A DNA stretch of 64,000 nt from Chlamydiota bacterium (GCA_013289325.1 JABDAE010000001.1:1-64000); one strand, 5' to 3'; counted from the first letter of the stretch, positions 35,647-45,244 are shown. The notes: generated by a model not told the origin, from the letters alone. Program-made: numbers and translations.

Positions 35647-36831
35647 TCATTGCCCATTTAATGATTGACGTGACTCTTCCATCGTTCTCAGATGGAAGCG
35701 CTTAAAGTCGATCAGCTGTTTTTCCAATGCAAATTTTTCTAGAAAAATGGTATGCGCTTTTTTTGCCATTAATTCAGCTTCTTTTGGGTGTTCTAAAATC
35801 CATTTTCGATGTGCGTCAATTTGATGAAATATGGCTTCCCCAGAGAGTGAGTGATCAATATAAAGAACTGAATCTCCAAATTCCTTCATAACAAATGGAT
35901 TTTTATCACAAATAATCACACAGGATGCTGCTGCAGCTTCAAAAATGCGCCCTGAAGGAGTGTTTAGATCTAATAGAGTCTGCGAGTGCAACACAAGTAC
36001 AATGCCGGATTTTCTCATGGCCATCCGAAATTCTTCCTCGTCAAACGTCATTCCTCGTACTGAATTTGGAGCGCATAGCCATTTATCAGCAGGTCCATAA
36101 ACATCCAAATATCCTTTTGCATCTAATAAAGAAAACATTTGGCGATATTCGAATCCATTCCTTTTACCATCCCACTGAAAACCGCAACAAAAAATAGAGC
36201 GGGGGTTAACCGGATGATATTGCGTTGCTGTACAAGATGGCCACCACAACATGGAATTCAATTTCTTATTATTATTTGTAAAAAAATTATTCAATGACTT
36301 TATGTCCGGGAAAGCGGTCAAAATACCCGCATAAGCAAATAGAGATGATGATTGAGTGCTATTGGGATTATATAAGTTTGATAAAACCCCGGTCGCTGAT
36401 AAATAATGGGGGATCTTTTCCTCATAAATGCGATCCCATTTAAGGCTGATGATACAATCGGGTTCATGCTGTTGAATTAAACTTACGATTTCTTCCGGAG
36501 TAGATGGCTTATCTTGCACTAATTTATCATATTCTGAAAATTCAGCCGGATCGATAGAAGTGATACAATGCCAACCTAAATTTTTACAGGCATTTTCCAA
36601 TCTTTTTGCCCATGCATATTCTCCAAGTCCGCTCCACAAAACAATCAGCCTTCCTTTCCAATTTTCATCCAAGTTTAAATCGGAAAGAACTGATGGAATG
36701 GAAGAAGATATTTCAAATTGTAAATTACAGCGCTCTTCTTGATGGAACGATTGTAGCTGAGTCGCTTGCGAAAAGTTAAAGCTACAGATGATGATTGCCA
36801 TAGTTAGGATTAGTTTTCTTTTATAATTCAT
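35647..36831 (-). CDS. Exported GT-B glycosyltransferase (CgeB/GT1-like)
   Basis: A 394-residue protein with a signal peptide (cleavage near SQA-TQ, about residue 23). The N-terminal half has the Rossmann-like pattern GRLIVLWSGLGEYAWAKRLE and EPDCIISLKWDR. The C-terminal half holds LDLNTPSGRIFEAAAASCVI, the donor-site motif of CgeB and related GT-B enzymes. It starts 9 bases after the DUF6492-type gene. Confidence 0.7.
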   Translation of the reverse strand: MNYKRKLILTMAIIICSFNFSQATQLQSFHQEERCNLQFEISSSIPSVLSDLNLDENWKGRLIVLWSGLGEYAWAKRLENACKNLGWHCITSIDPAEFSEYDKLVQDKPSTPEEIVSLIQQHEPDCIISLKWDRIYEEKIPHYLSATGVLSNLYNPNSTQSSSLFAYAGILTAFPDIKSLNNFFTNNNKKLNSMLWWPSCTATQYHPVNPRSIFCCGFQWDGKRNGFEYRQMFSLLDAKGYLDVYGPADKWLCAPNSVRGMTFDEEEFRMAMRKSGIVLVLHSQTLLDLNTPSGRIFEAAAASCVIICDKNPFVMKEFGDSVLYIDHSLSGEAIFHQIDAHRKWILEHPKEAELMAKKAHTIFLEKFALEKQLIDFKRFHLRTMEESRQSLNGQ

Positions 36832-36840
36832 ACAATCGTC

Positions 36841-37722
36841 CTAAATATTTTTTCTTAAATAATGGTGCCAAGAGACATAATGATAACCCAACTCTTTATA
36901 TTGAGGTAATTTCTTAATGTCACCGGTATCTTCCCATTTAAGTGGGCGTATTTTCATTTGATCCGTACGAGTAAAAATAAAATTGAAATACATTTCATAC
37001 TCAGAAATCCCTGAACCTTCATAAGGATTAATAAATCTTGCCATTGCTTTCCAAGCATCCATATGATGGTAATTTTCAATCATGTCAAATAAATCATCAA
37101 GGCCTGGTTTTTGAAAAAGCATATGATGGCAGATACCGGAATAAGCGCTAAATACTTTACTGAGTCCAGGGATGAGTTTTTGCATATGCACAAAGTAGGG
37201 AGGATGAGCGCCATAATCTCCTACATTATATAATCCTTCTCCTTGGTGGCCAACAAATGTGACGGGGTTCAAAAAGATCGTATCTGCATCTATAATTAAA
37301 ACGTTAGCCGAAATATTTGGAATGACTTTCTGTGCATAAAGTTTTAAGAATTGTTGGTAAATCCAGCCAATTCTTGAATAAGGCGCATGCAAAAATTGTT
37401 TAGCGGCTGTTTCATCACCTAGCATTTGCAAGGCAATATCGAATTTAGAAAAGGGATATTTTTTTTCATCAAACCATTCAGCATTATCTGTTAAAGGCCT
37501 TGGAGAAACAATAATGATCCTTCTCACATCAATGTTTTCTTTAACCCCTTTAATACACAATTCTAGGGCCTGTAGGTCTGTGTCTGCGCACGGAATAACA
37601 ACATCAATTTGCTCGTTTGATAGATTATAAGTAATCTTGTGAGTTAAAAGATTTTCATTAGAAAAAACAAAAGACCAACATGTAATCAGAAAAAATGAAA
37701 AACAAAACCAACAATTCTTCAC
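36841..37722 (-). CDS. Exported DUF6492-type glycosyltransferase-like protein
   Basis: A 293-residue protein resembling the DUF6492 group of putative GT-A transferases. After a signal peptide (cleavage near VFS-NE) come IDVVIPCADTDLQALELCIK, a likely donor strand, and NVLIIDADTIFLNPV with the DxD motif. GWIYQQFLKLYA and GISEYEMYFNFIF are further family-type blocks. It sits 29 bases after the preceding gene in the minus-strand operon. Confidence 0.7.
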   Translation of the reverse strand: MKNCWFCFSFFLITCWSFVFSNENLLTHKITYNLSNEQIDVVIPCADTDLQALELCIKGVKENIDVRRIIIVSPRPLTDNAEWFDEKKYPFSKFDIALQMLGDETAAKQFLHAPYSRIGWIYQQFLKLYAQKVIPNISANVLIIDADTIFLNPVTFVGHQGEGLYNVGDYGAHPPYFVHMQKLIPGLSKVFSAYSGICHHMLFQKPGLDDLFDMIENYHHMDAWKAMARFINPYEGSGISEYEMYFNFIFTRTDQMKIRPLKWEDTGDIKKLPQYKELGYHYVSWHHYLRKNI

Positions 37723-37751
37723 AATAAACTCCTCCTGTTAAATTTATACGG

Positions 37752-38636
37752 TCACTCTCGCATGATAAAAGTTGGAATATAGTTCATATGGGGCATCTCA
37801 TTTGCAATCCGGAAAAAGGGGTGGATATCAATTTTTAACCCCGTAAAAAACAAATCCAGCAGCTCTTTGCTCGAAAGATAATTCATATTGGCATTTTGAA
37901 AATCATTTTGCACAAGGTTTAACGGGATGTTGATGATTTTAGTTGTTTCATAGCAAAGCCCATAAAGCTTGAAATCGGCTCTACCTGCCCAGATGCTTTC
38001 TAATGTGTTGGGAGATGAAAAATCCATGCTCTGCAGATCATGGAAAATATCTTGTTTTTTATAGACTGTCATATCGACTGTATTTGGATACCCCCAAGTC
38101 CTGTAGGGAACAGCCCGATTAAATTGCCACATATGTACCTGCTGAGAAAGTCCTGGTACTTGTGGATTGATGTGAATGAATGGAGGGCGCCGTTCCTTCA
38201 AACTTTTCCCGACGCGCAAATAAAATCCATACGCCGAAAACTCCTTAAGAAGGTCTATACACTCTGCAATATTTATATCCTCTTTCACAATAATATCGTC
38301 GACTGCAAAAACTACATAATTGTTTGTGCCTTCAAACGTCACCTGCATGGTAAGAGGCTTAAAATCAGCGCGTGGATTTATCCCTTGTTTGTGAAATATC
38401 GCATTGGCAAATCTTTGTTGGACAATTTCATATCCTGCATCAAATTGTGCGTTAGTTGTGCGATATATAATATGCGTTTCTACACCTTGCACGTGTTTTT
38501 CAACTGACTCTAAGAAAGCATATAGCTGCATGGGGCGATCGTACGAGAATACAACCAAATCTGCCACCTCAGCAAAAACTGTAGATGTCATGCTGAAGAG
38601 CACAATGAGTATTCGAAAAACCGTTAACATTTTCAT
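37752..38636 (-). CDS. Exported glycosyltransferase-like protein
   Basis: A 294-residue protein with a clear signal peptide (MKMLTVFRILIVLFSMTSTV, cleavage near VFA-EV). LVVFSYDRPMQLYAFLESVE is a GT-A-type opening, and YVVFAVDDIIVKEDINI supplies the acidic metal-site motif. The C-terminal half is unassigned. It is 17 bases from the methyltransferase gene upstream. Sugar and acceptor are unknown. Confidence 0.65.
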   Translation of the reverse strand: MKMLTVFRILIVLFSMTSTVFAEVADLVVFSYDRPMQLYAFLESVEKHVQGVETHIIYRTTNAQFDAGYEIVQQRFANAIFHKQGINPRADFKPLTMQVTFEGTNNYVVFAVDDIIVKEDINIAECIDLLKEFSAYGFYLRVGKSLKERRPPFIHINPQVPGLSQQVHMWQFNRAVPYRTWGYPNTVDMTVYKKQDIFHDLQSMDFSSPNTLESIWAGRADFKLYGLCYETTKIINIPLNLVQNDFQNANMNYLSSKELLDLFFTGLKIDIHPFFRIANEMPHMNYIPTFIMRE

Positions 38637-38653
38637 TTAATCACCCTCTAAAA

Positions 38654-39250
38654 TTACTTTATTTCAGCCACTAAGACATCATTTTTTTGATACCCGTCTC
38701 GATAGTAAAATTTATACTTCGGATTAATCTTAAACAACAACTGCAATACTGTCGCTTGGCTAATATAATCAAATTCCACAGTGCTAAACATCCGTACATC
38801 GTCAATGAGAATGGTGTGAGTTTTGATATGATGACCTGCAATCGCTGCCAACTCATTCAAAAGAGGAGTATATGTATTACCTTTCGCCGTACCGCAAGCA
38901 CTATAATGTCCATCTAACCAGAAAGTGACGGGTTCATCGATATGTTCTAGGATTGTTTTAAAAACAATTGAAGAATCACCTAAGTATAAATGGACGTTCG
39001 GATTTACGGAAAAGCGCTTGCAGCAATGATCATACAAATGTGGGGCTAGTTCAACAGAATGAATTTCTTCAAACCCAGCATCAAGTGCTTTTTGGATACC
39101 ATCTCCTAAATAACTTCCAGATTCTACGAAAACTCTTTTCTGGTGAAAGCTAAAAACTTCTGTCGAAGTCACTGCTTGGATTTGTACCGATATCAATGAA
39201 AACAAAATCATGGCGATGCCAAGACACTGAGTTAATTTAATTTTAAACAT
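38654..39250 (-). CDS. Exported small methyltransferase-like protein
   Basis: A 198-residue protein with a signal peptide (cleavage near IQA-VT, about residue 26). RVFVESGSYLGDGIQKALD has the motif I shape, IHSVELAPHLYDHCC ends strand 2, and VTFWLDGHYSACGTAKGNTY followed by ILIDDVRMF is characteristic of a short Rossmann methyltransferase family seen in polysaccharide loci. It leads the five-gene minus-strand operon that runs to 34632. Confidence 0.65.
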   Translation of the reverse strand: MFKIKLTQCLGIAMILFSLISVQIQAVTSTEVFSFHQKRVFVESGSYLGDGIQKALDAGFEEIHSVELAPHLYDHCCKRFSVNPNVHLYLGDSSIVFKTILEHIDEPVTFWLDGHYSACGTAKGNTYTPLLNELAAIAGHHIKTHTILIDDVRMFSTVEFDYISQATVLQLLFKINPKYKFYYRDGYQKNDVLVAEIK

Positions 39251-39278
39251 CTCATTTCCTTGTTATGTGTGGGTGTGA

Positions 39279-39306
39279 ATACCGAAGGTATTTCAAAATT
39301 TGGGTT
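39279..39306 (+). repeat. Imperfect palindromic repeat, copy 2
   Basis: ATACCGAAGGTATTTC then AAAATTTGGGTT, matching 56723-56750 and the inverse of 19327-19354. It lies between the end of rseP and the start of the methyltransferase gene, both read on the minus strand, where a promoter for the exported-enzyme operon would be expected. Confidence 0.55.
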
Positions 39307-39334
39307 TTTGGCTTTCAATCATTGTAAAATCCGC

Positions 39335-41308
39335 CTACCAACTGACAAATCGAGAAAGAAGACTCGATAAGTCTTGATAGGTCAAGAAGATAAAAAACCC
39401 AATCAATATAACCGCAAAGGGCAAAACCACCTTCTCTAAAATAGAGGGGTGAATGCGGCGCCTTGTGATGATTTCAAAAAACGATAATGCGATCATCCCC
39501 CCATCTAGCACAGGGATGGGAAGTAAATTGAGCATGCCTAAATTTAAGCTGATCGCGCCAAGCCAAAATAGGGACTCTTTTAAGCTCACCATCGAGCTAT
39601 CGTGAACAACGCGAATGATGCCAATCGGTCCACTCATCCATTTTGGATTTAAGGCTCCGGTAAAAAGGGCTTTAAGGGTATGCCAAACTTCGTTAAACAC
39701 TACATTGAACTGCGCAATTGGATTTGGGTTATATCGCAATTTAACGTCTTGCACTAACGGCAGACCCAGTAAAAGTTGCTTTTCTTGCGCTTCTAAGTGT
39801 GCAAGGAGCTGAGAGCGCTTATTTGCGTCATCGATATTTTGCACTTCCTTCTTTTGCTTAAGCAGTTCCGTATTTTGCAAAGCTTTTGCTTCTTGCCCTA
39901 GCACAAAATCCCCTCTTCGTTTCGGCTCTACGGGAGGCAAGAGGGTGTAGCTGCCGGCATTTGTCACCGGGCTTGCAGAACCAATGGTCGCAACAATTTT
40001 ACCAATCTCTTCGGGATGAAATGCTTGATCAAATGCGGCATCGGCCTGGTCAGAAGGGACGATCTGAGAAACGCTTACGCCTCTTTCAACAATGACATTT
40101 ACATGATGACTTTGCAGCTTTTGCAAAAGATCATAAGAGGATGTAATAGGAGAGCCATCGATTGCAATGATTTTATCTTTAGGTAGAAGCGGCGCCTCAA
40201 TTGAGGAAAATGGATGCTTGGGGAACGCTTCTAATGCATTTTCTTGATCGATAAATTTTAACTCGTTTTCTACCACAGCATTATTTGTAAGGTTATAGGG
40301 GATGTAACTGATCTTAGTAAAATTTGTACTATTTAAGCCAGCCTCATACTGCCAGTCGGTCAGCTCGTCCTTAACTTCAGCATCAAGCTTTAACTGCCCC
40401 ACCAATACTCTTGGCACGCGCACTTGTAAAATCTTTTTACCGGCGTTGTCATCTCTTTGTACTGTAAGTAAAGCTTTGCCATCATTTAATAGGCGGCTAA
40501 GTTGCTGTCCTGAATAAATCACCTCTCCATCAACCCATACAATCCGATCCCCATATTGGATGCCACTTTTTTCAAGGGGAGACCCTTCCGGAAGAGGATT
40601 TTCTTTACTACCCAATTTACCATATACGATGTAATTGGCTGAATTGAGAATGCCGCTTGTCACAATCCCTTTATCGATTACATTTGGGTGAGGATATGTT
40701 TTGACCTGGTAGTCAAAAGGGGTTTTTTCTCCTGTTAACTCGCTTACCTTCATTCCTTTCACATCGATCGCTTGCGCGCTCGTCATTGGGGCATATAGGT
40801 GGTCTTTTGAACTTTGAAAGGTTTGATCATTATATGAGACGATCTCATCGCCTGGGCGAACGCCAAAGGCGTAAAGCTCAGATGCTGGATCCACCCAACC
40901 TATTTTTTTTGTGAATTCTGAAAAATTCTTTTCTCTCCCACCAATTGCCCATAAAAGAGTAAAAATGACTAAAGCTGCGACGAGATTGACGATGGGGCCA
41001 GCTGCTGCCACCATCACTTGATCGATCGGCCTTTTGCTAAAGAAGCCGCCCGGCACTTCATATGGGTCTTTTTTATCGCTAAGATCTTGTCCTGCAATTT
41101 TGACATAGCCTCCAAACAAAAGCCAGCCGATCTGCCATTTGACGCCGTCTCTTTCCCAAGAAAAAATGGGTTTACCAAAGCCAATTGCAAAAGTCTCAAC
41201 GCGCATTCCGACTCTTCTTGCCATGTAATAGTGGCCAAGCTCGTGAATGAAAATGAGAAAACTTAAACCTAAAATCGCCAAAATCACATATAAAATGCTT
41301 GCTATCAT
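39335..41308 (-). CDS. rseP: Site-2 zinc protease RseP/MmpA
   Basis: A 657-residue intramembrane metalloprotease. The zinc site HELGH is at 22-26 in the first helix, and the second motif NLLPIPVLDGG lies near the C-terminus, followed by the last membrane helix. Between them are PDZ-type segments (DPASELYAFGVRPGDEIVSY; PLEKSGIQYGDRIVWVDGE) and a long periplasmic insertion, so it exceeds the 450 residues of E. coli RseP, as I recall for chlamydial homologues (CT072 type). It cleaves membrane-anchored regulators or signal-peptide remnants. With so many signal peptides encoded next door, the latter role may matter here. Confidence 0.9.
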   Translation of the reverse strand: MIASILYVILAILGLSFLIFIHELGHYYMARRVGMRVETFAIGFGKPIFSWERDGVKWQIGWLLFGGYVKIAGQDLSDKKDPYEVPGGFFSKRPIDQVMVAAAGPIVNLVAALVIFTLLWAIGGREKNFSEFTKKIGWVDPASELYAFGVRPGDEIVSYNDQTFQSSKDHLYAPMTSAQAIDVKGMKVSELTGEKTPFDYQVKTYPHPNVIDKGIVTSGILNSANYIVYGKLGSKENPLPEGSPLEKSGIQYGDRIVWVDGEVIYSGQQLSRLLNDGKALLTVQRDDNAGKKILQVRVPRVLVGQLKLDAEVKDELTDWQYEAGLNSTNFTKISYIPYNLTNNAVVENELKFIDQENALEAFPKHPFSSIEAPLLPKDKIIAIDGSPITSSYDLLQKLQSHHVNVIVERGVSVSQIVPSDQADAAFDQAFHPEEIGKIVATIGSASPVTNAGSYTLLPPVEPKRRGDFVLGQEAKALQNTELLKQKKEVQNIDDANKRSQLLAHLEAQEKQLLLGLPLVQDVKLRYNPNPIAQFNVVFNEVWHTLKALFTGALNPKWMSGPIGIIRVVHDSSMVSLKESLFWLGAISLNLGMLNLLPIPVLDGGMIALSFFEIITRRRIHPSILEKVVLPFAVILIGFFIFLTYQDLSSLLSRFVSW

Positions 41309-41344
41309 GCTAGACTCTACCTCAATTGTTTCCCGAGATGATGC

Positions 41345-41364
41345 CAGATTATGCGGATAATCTG
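41345..41364. terminator. Hairpin between toxin gene and rseP
   Basis: CAGATTAT (41345-41352), a 4-base loop and ATAATCTG (41357-41364) make a perfect 8-bp stem 20 bases after the toxin stop on the minus strand. No T-run follows. Confidence 0.35.
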
Positions 41365-41383
41365 CAATAAAGAATTCTTGTAT

Positions 41384-41650
41384 TTAGAATAGCTCCGAGT
41401 GGGAGCCGATACGGGTCAAATGGACATATTCATCATCAAACCAATAGATTAGCAAAGTGTCTGGCTTTACATGACACTCTCTAAAACCAACATAATTTCC
41501 AGTTAATGCGTGATCTAAATATTTCTTAGGCAATATTTCTTCTTTTAAAAGAAAACCCAATAGCGCTTCTAGCTCTTTTTTCACCGGTTTGTTATGCTCA
41601 TATTTTTTTAAATCTTTCTTAAAACGGCTCGATGGTTGGGGCTTAAGCAT
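41384..41650 (-). CDS. YafQ/RelE-family mRNA interferase toxin
   Basis: An 88-residue ribosome-dependent RNase of the YafQ type. It opens SSRFKKDLKKYEHN, has LPKKYLDHALTGNYVGFRECHVKPDTLLIY, the family's central strand pair, and ends VHLTRIGSHSELF with the conserved His/Phe tail. It overlaps the antitoxin stop by 8 bases. Intact length and motifs suggest an active toxin. Confidence 0.85.
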   Translation of the reverse strand: MLKPQPSSRFKKDLKKYEHNKPVKKELEALLGFLLKEEILPKKYLDHALTGNYVGFRECHVKPDTLLIYWFDDEYVHLTRIGSHSELF

Positions 41651-41921
41651 TCGGATCCATTCCCATCTTTTCCCAGAAATCTTCTATGGAATCGCACTTT
41701 ATACCTTTTCCTTCTTTGCTTTCCTTCATGGCATCAAGAGTGATCTTGTTGGGCTTTCTATCCTTAGGAAAATCTTTTCTGAGATATGAAAGGATGAACT
41801 CGCTTAAATTCATGTGAGCCTTTGCCGCCAACATTTTAATGTAAGCCCTTTCATCAACAGTACAATCGATGGTGACTTTTGCTTTATCATGATGATGTTG
41901 CGCGTGAGAGTGAGCACCCAT
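41643..41921 (-). CDS. DinJ/RelB-family antitoxin with His-rich N-terminus
   Basis: A 92-residue ribbon-helix-helix antitoxin. KVTIDCTVDERAYIKMLAAK supplies the DNA-binding strand and helix, and the acidic C-terminus would bind the toxin. A strong AAGGAGGTG site confirms the start at 41921, so the leader MGAHSHAQHHHDK with five histidines is real. The His-rich leader is unusual and could bind a metal. Confidence 0.8.
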   Translation of the reverse strand: MGAHSHAQHHHDKAKVTIDCTVDERAYIKMLAAKAHMNLSEFILSYLRKDFPKDRKPNKITLDAMKESKEGKGIKCDSIEDFWEKMGMDPNA

Positions 41922-41948
41922 ATTTACACCTCCTTAGGTTACAACTTC

Positions 41949-41977
41949 ATTTTACCAAATTCCTAGGATTTATGGAA
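41949..41977 (-). promoter_or_regulatory. Promoter and palindromic operator of the DinJ-YafQ module
   Basis: On the minus strand, TTCCAT (41977-41972), 17 bases and TAAAAT (41954-41949) precede the antitoxin. The spacer holds the near-palindrome AAATTCCTAGGATTT (plus strand 41957-41971), a good candidate for autorepression by the antitoxin complex. Confidence 0.45.
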
Positions 41978-42000
41978 GACCAAAAAAAATTGAAAAATGC

Positions 42001-42029
42001 TTGCAGATTTTTGCCCAATGTCTTATAAT
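42001..42029 (+). promoter_or_regulatory. Sigma-70/sigma-66-type promoter of the str operon
   Basis: TTGCAG (42001-42006), 17 bases and a perfect TATAAT (42024-42029) lie 69 bases before rpsL, followed by a GC-rich discriminator (CGCCGCGG) typical of ribosomal promoters. rpsL has an AAGGAG site. Confidence 0.75.
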
Positions 42030-42098
42030 CGCCGCGGATAGCCATTTTGTAAAATGAGGCTACTCTCATAACATTAAATATTTAAGGAGAAGGCAAAG

Positions 42099-42470
42099 AT
42101 GCCGACTATCAATCAGTTAGTCCGAAGCCCACGCTCAAAGAAAACAAAGCGTAGTAAATCGCCTGCCTTGCAAAAATGTCCGCAAAGACGCGGCGTGTGC
42201 CTGCAGGTAAAGACAAAGACCCCTAAAAAGCCTAACTCAGCGCTGCGTAAAGTTGCTTGGGTGCGTCTTTCAACAGGTCAAGAAGTCATTGCCTACATTG
42301 GCGGTGAAGGACATAATTTACAAGAACACAGCATTGTGCTTGTAAGAGGTGGAAGAGTGAAAGACTTACCTGGCGTGCGCTACCATATCGTGCGTGGAAC
42401 GCTAGACTGTGCGGCTGTTAAAGACCGCAAACAAGGAAGATCAAAATACGGGGCTAAACGTCCTAAGTAA
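42099..42470 (+). CDS. rpsL: 30S ribosomal protein S12
   Basis: A 123-residue S12 of the decoding centre. [11 protein letters not shown] carries the streptomycin-site lysine unchanged, and [19 protein letters not shown] is the second conserved loop. The variant [20 protein letters not shown] agrees with what I recall of chlamydial S12. First gene of the str operon. Confidence 0.97.
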   Translation: MPTINQLVRSPRSKKTKRSKSPALQKCPQRRGVCLQVKTKTPKKPNSALRKVAWVRLSTGQEVIAYIGGEGHNLQEHSIVLVRGGRVKDLPGVRYHIVRGTLDCAAVKDRKQGRSKYGAKRPK

Positions 42471-42474
42471 CACT

Positions 42475-42500
42475 AGGATACTCTAAATAATAAGTATCCT
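42475..42500 (+). other. Hairpin in the rpsL-rpsG spacer
   Basis: AGGATACT (42475-42482) and AGTATCCT (42493-42500) form a perfect 8-bp stem just after the rpsL stop. No T-run follows. It may be an attenuator or a processing site in the 177-base spacer, which shows no gene. Confidence 0.4.
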
Positions 42501-42647
42501 GGTACGCGATCTGCGCTTTTAAAGTGAATTTTTTTAGCGCATATCACGCACATTAGCTTGCCATTAAAGCTGCTAAAGGTGAATAGAAAAGATCTTTCCT
42601 TTAATGAATATAAACTGAAAATAAATGCATTATTATACGAGGAAACC

Positions 42648-43121
42648 ATGTCAAGAAGACGTCGTGCAGTAAAAAGAGAAATCGAACCAGATCCTCTCTT
42701 TGGTAGCACTGTACTTGCAAAATTTATCAATATGGTGATGATCGGTGGAAAAAAATCCACAGCAAGACGCATCATCTACAACGCTTTGGACAAGTTCTGT
42801 AAAAAAGTAAAAGCAGAAAACCCAGTCGAAGCGTTTGAGCAGGCATTGCAAAATGCGCAGCCGGCCCTTGAAGTCAAATCTCGCCGTATTGGCGGCGCGA
42901 CTTACCAAGTGCCAATTGAAATTCCTCCAAATCGCAGAATGTCGATGGCCATGAGATGGATTATTACCTACTCAAGAGCTAAAGCTGGACGCTCTATGGA
43001 GGATGGCCTTGCCAATGAATTGTCCGATTGTTTCAATAATCAAGGGACGACGATCAAGAAGAAAGACGACACCCACCGTATGGCAGAAGCGAACAAAGCA
43101 TTTGCCCACTACAAGTGGTAA
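42648..43121 (+). CDS. rpsG: 30S ribosomal protein S7
   Basis: A 157-residue S7, the primary assembly protein of the 30S head. The start at 42648 (MSRRRRAVKREIEPDPLFGS) has GAGGA upstream and gives the usual length, whereas the frame is open 90 bases further. RRIGGATYQVPIEIPPNRRM and HRMAEANKAFAHYKW are the conserved core and C-terminus. Confidence 0.96.
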   Translation: MSRRRRAVKREIEPDPLFGSTVLAKFINMVMIGGKKSTARRIIYNALDKFCKKVKAENPVEAFEQALQNAQPALEVKSRRIGGATYQVPIEIPPNRRMSMAMRWIITYSRAKAGRSMEDGLANELSDCFNNQGTTIKKKDDTHRMAEANKAFAHYKW

Positions 43122-43139
43122 CAGGAGGATATTGTTAAC

Positions 43140-45227
43140 ATGGCAAGACCACAAAATGAAAAGCTTGAAAATGTCCGCAATATTGGCATCATGGCCCATA
43201 TCGATGCTGGTAAAACGACAACGACCGAGCGAATTCTTTACTACAGCGGGCGCGTTCACCGCATGGGCGAAGTGCACGAAGGTGCAGCGACCATGGACTG
43301 GATGGAACAAGAGCAAGAAAGGGGGATCACCATCACCTCTGCTGCGACAACAGTCTTTTGGAAAGGTGCTAAAATCAACATCATCGACACACCTGGGCAC
43401 GTCGACTTCACAATTGAAGTTGAACGCTCATTAAGAGTGCTCGATGGATCCGTTGCTGTGTTCTGTTCTGTTTCTGGTGTCGAGCCACAATCAGAAACTG
43501 TATGGCGTCAGGCTGACAAATACGGCGTTCCAAGAATCTGTTTTGTGAACAAGATGGACCGCGTGGGCGCTGATTTTTATGACGCGATTAAGACCATGAG
43601 AGAAAAACTTCATGCCAATGCAATCGCTGTACACTGTCCAATTGGGGCAGAGTCAGAATTTAAAGGGATGGTCGACTTAGTCACCATGCGCGCCCTTTTC
43701 TTCCACGACGAAACGCTTGGTGCCGATTGGGAAGAGACCGATATTCCAGCTGACCTGTTGGAAAAATGCAAAGAGATGAGGGCAAGACTTCTTGAAGAGC
43801 TTGCAACAGTTGATGAAGAGAATGAAGGTTTCATGACGAAAGTGCTTGAAAACCCTGAAGCTTTAACTGCAGAAGAAATTCATGGAGCAATTAGAAAAGG
43901 GGTGATCGCGAATAAATTTAATCCAGTTCTTTGCGGCTCTTCCTTTAAAAACAAGGGCGTCCAACAACTGCTAGATGCTGTTGTCAACTGGATGCCGTCG
44001 CCAATAGATCGCGGCGTCATTAAAGCCCACGATCTAAATTCTGGTGAAGAGATCTTGCTAAAACCTGATGACGACTCCCCGCTTGCAGCTCTTGCATTTA
44101 AAATCATGACGGACCCATATGTTGGGCGTTTGACATTTGTAAGAATTTATAGCGGCACCTTGACTAAGGGGATGAACCTCATCAATAGCTCTAAGGACTC
44201 AAAAGAACGGATTTCCCGTCTTCTTGAGATGCACGCAAACAAAAGAGAAGAAAAGGAAGCATTTCACGCAGGAGACATCGCCGCTTGCATCGGTCTTAAA
44301 AAAGCAAGCACAGGCGATACGCTCTGCTCTCCTGAAAAGCCACTTCTCTTAGAGAAAATGGAGTTTCCAGAGCCTGTGATTTCGATGGCGATTGAGCCAA
44401 AATCTAAAGGAGATCGGGAAAAGTTGTCCATGGCACTTTCAGCTCTTTCTGAAGAAGATCCAACATTTAGAGTGAGCACAAACGAAGAAACCGGGCAAAC
44501 CATCATTGCAGGTATGGGTGAATTGCACCTTGAAATTCTGCACGATAGGATGAAAAGGGAATTTAGCGTTGAAGCCAATGTGGGTAAACCTCAAGTTTCG
44601 TATAAGGAAACAATTACTGCTCCAAGTATAGCGAAGACGAAGTTCGTCAAGCAATCTGGTGGTAAGGGGCAATACGCACACGTTGAGCTTGAGATCCGTC
44701 CCAATGAAAAAGGGAAGGGAATCGAGATCAATAACAAAATTGTGGGCGGTGTGATTCCTCGCGAATTCATTGCACCGACAATTAAAGGGATTGAAGAAGG
44801 GATCCAAACGGGGGTTCTTGCGGGCTATAGCCTAGTCGATGTCATCGTCGATATCGTCTTTGGCTCTTACCATGACGTGGACTCAAGCGAAATGTCGTTT
44901 AAGATCTGCGGATCAATGGCCTTAAAAGAGGCGGCTAAGAAAGCTAAGGCAATCATCCTTGAGCCTATCATGAAAGTCGACGTCACAACGCCTGAGACTG
45001 CAATGGGTGATGTGATCGGCGACTTAAACCGCCGTCGAGGACAAATCGTTGGTCAAGAGTCTAGCAAAGGTGCTCTCATCATCCATGCTGAGGTGCCTTT
45101 AAGCGAGATGTTTGGTTATTCGACACAGCTGCGCTCTTTATCCTCGGGACGAGCCACCTATGTCATGGAGCCGAGCCACTTTGAGCGCGTGCCCACAAAA
45201 ATCCAAGAAGAAATTATTAAGAAGTAA
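43140..45227 (+). CDS. fusA: Elongation factor G
   Basis: A translational GTPase of about 695 residues. The G1 motif AHIDAGKTT lies at 19-27, switch I is [10 protein letters not shown]3 is DTPGHVDF and G4 is NKMDRVGAD. Domains II-V are present through [20 protein letters not shown]. It starts 18 bases after rpsG with an AGGAGG site. Full length, no anomalies. Confidence 0.97.
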   Translation: MARPQNEKLENVRNIGIMAHIDAGKTTTTERILYYSGRVHRMGEVHEGAATMDWMEQEQERGITITSAATTVFWKGAKINIIDTPGHVDFTIEVERSLRVLDGSVAVFCSVSGVEPQSETVWRQADKYGVPRICFVNKMDRVGADFYDAIKTMREKLHANAIAVHCPIGAESEFKGMVDLVTMRALFFHDETLGADWEETDIPADLLEKCKEMRARLLEELATVDEENEGFMTKVLENPEALTAEEIHGAIRKGVIANKFNPVLCGSSFKNKGVQQLLDAVVNWMPSPIDRGVIKAHDLNSGEEILLKPDDDSPLAALAFKIMTDPYVGRLTFVRIYSGTLTKGMNLINSSKDSKERISRLLEMHANKREEKEAFHAGDIAACIGLKKASTGDTLCSPEKPLLLEKMEFPEPVISMAIEPKSKGDREKLSMALSALSEEDPTFRVSTNEETGQTIIAGMGELHLEILHDRMKREFSVEANVGKPQVSYKETITAPSIAKTKFVKQSGGKGQYAHVELEIRPNEKGKGIEINNKIVGGVIPREFIAPTIKGIEEGIQTGVLAGYSLVDVIVDIVFGSYHDVDSSEMSFKICGSMALKEAAKKAKAIILEPIMKVDVTTPETAMGDVIGDLNRRRGQIVGQESSKGALIIHAEVPLSEMFGYSTQLRSLSSGRATYVMEPSHFERVPTKIQEEIIKK

Positions 45228-45244
45228 GGATCTAAAGGTTACGT

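Noticed and set aside
38040-38507. 155-codon plus-strand ORF
   Set aside because: Antisense shadow of the exported glycosyltransferase at 37752-38636.
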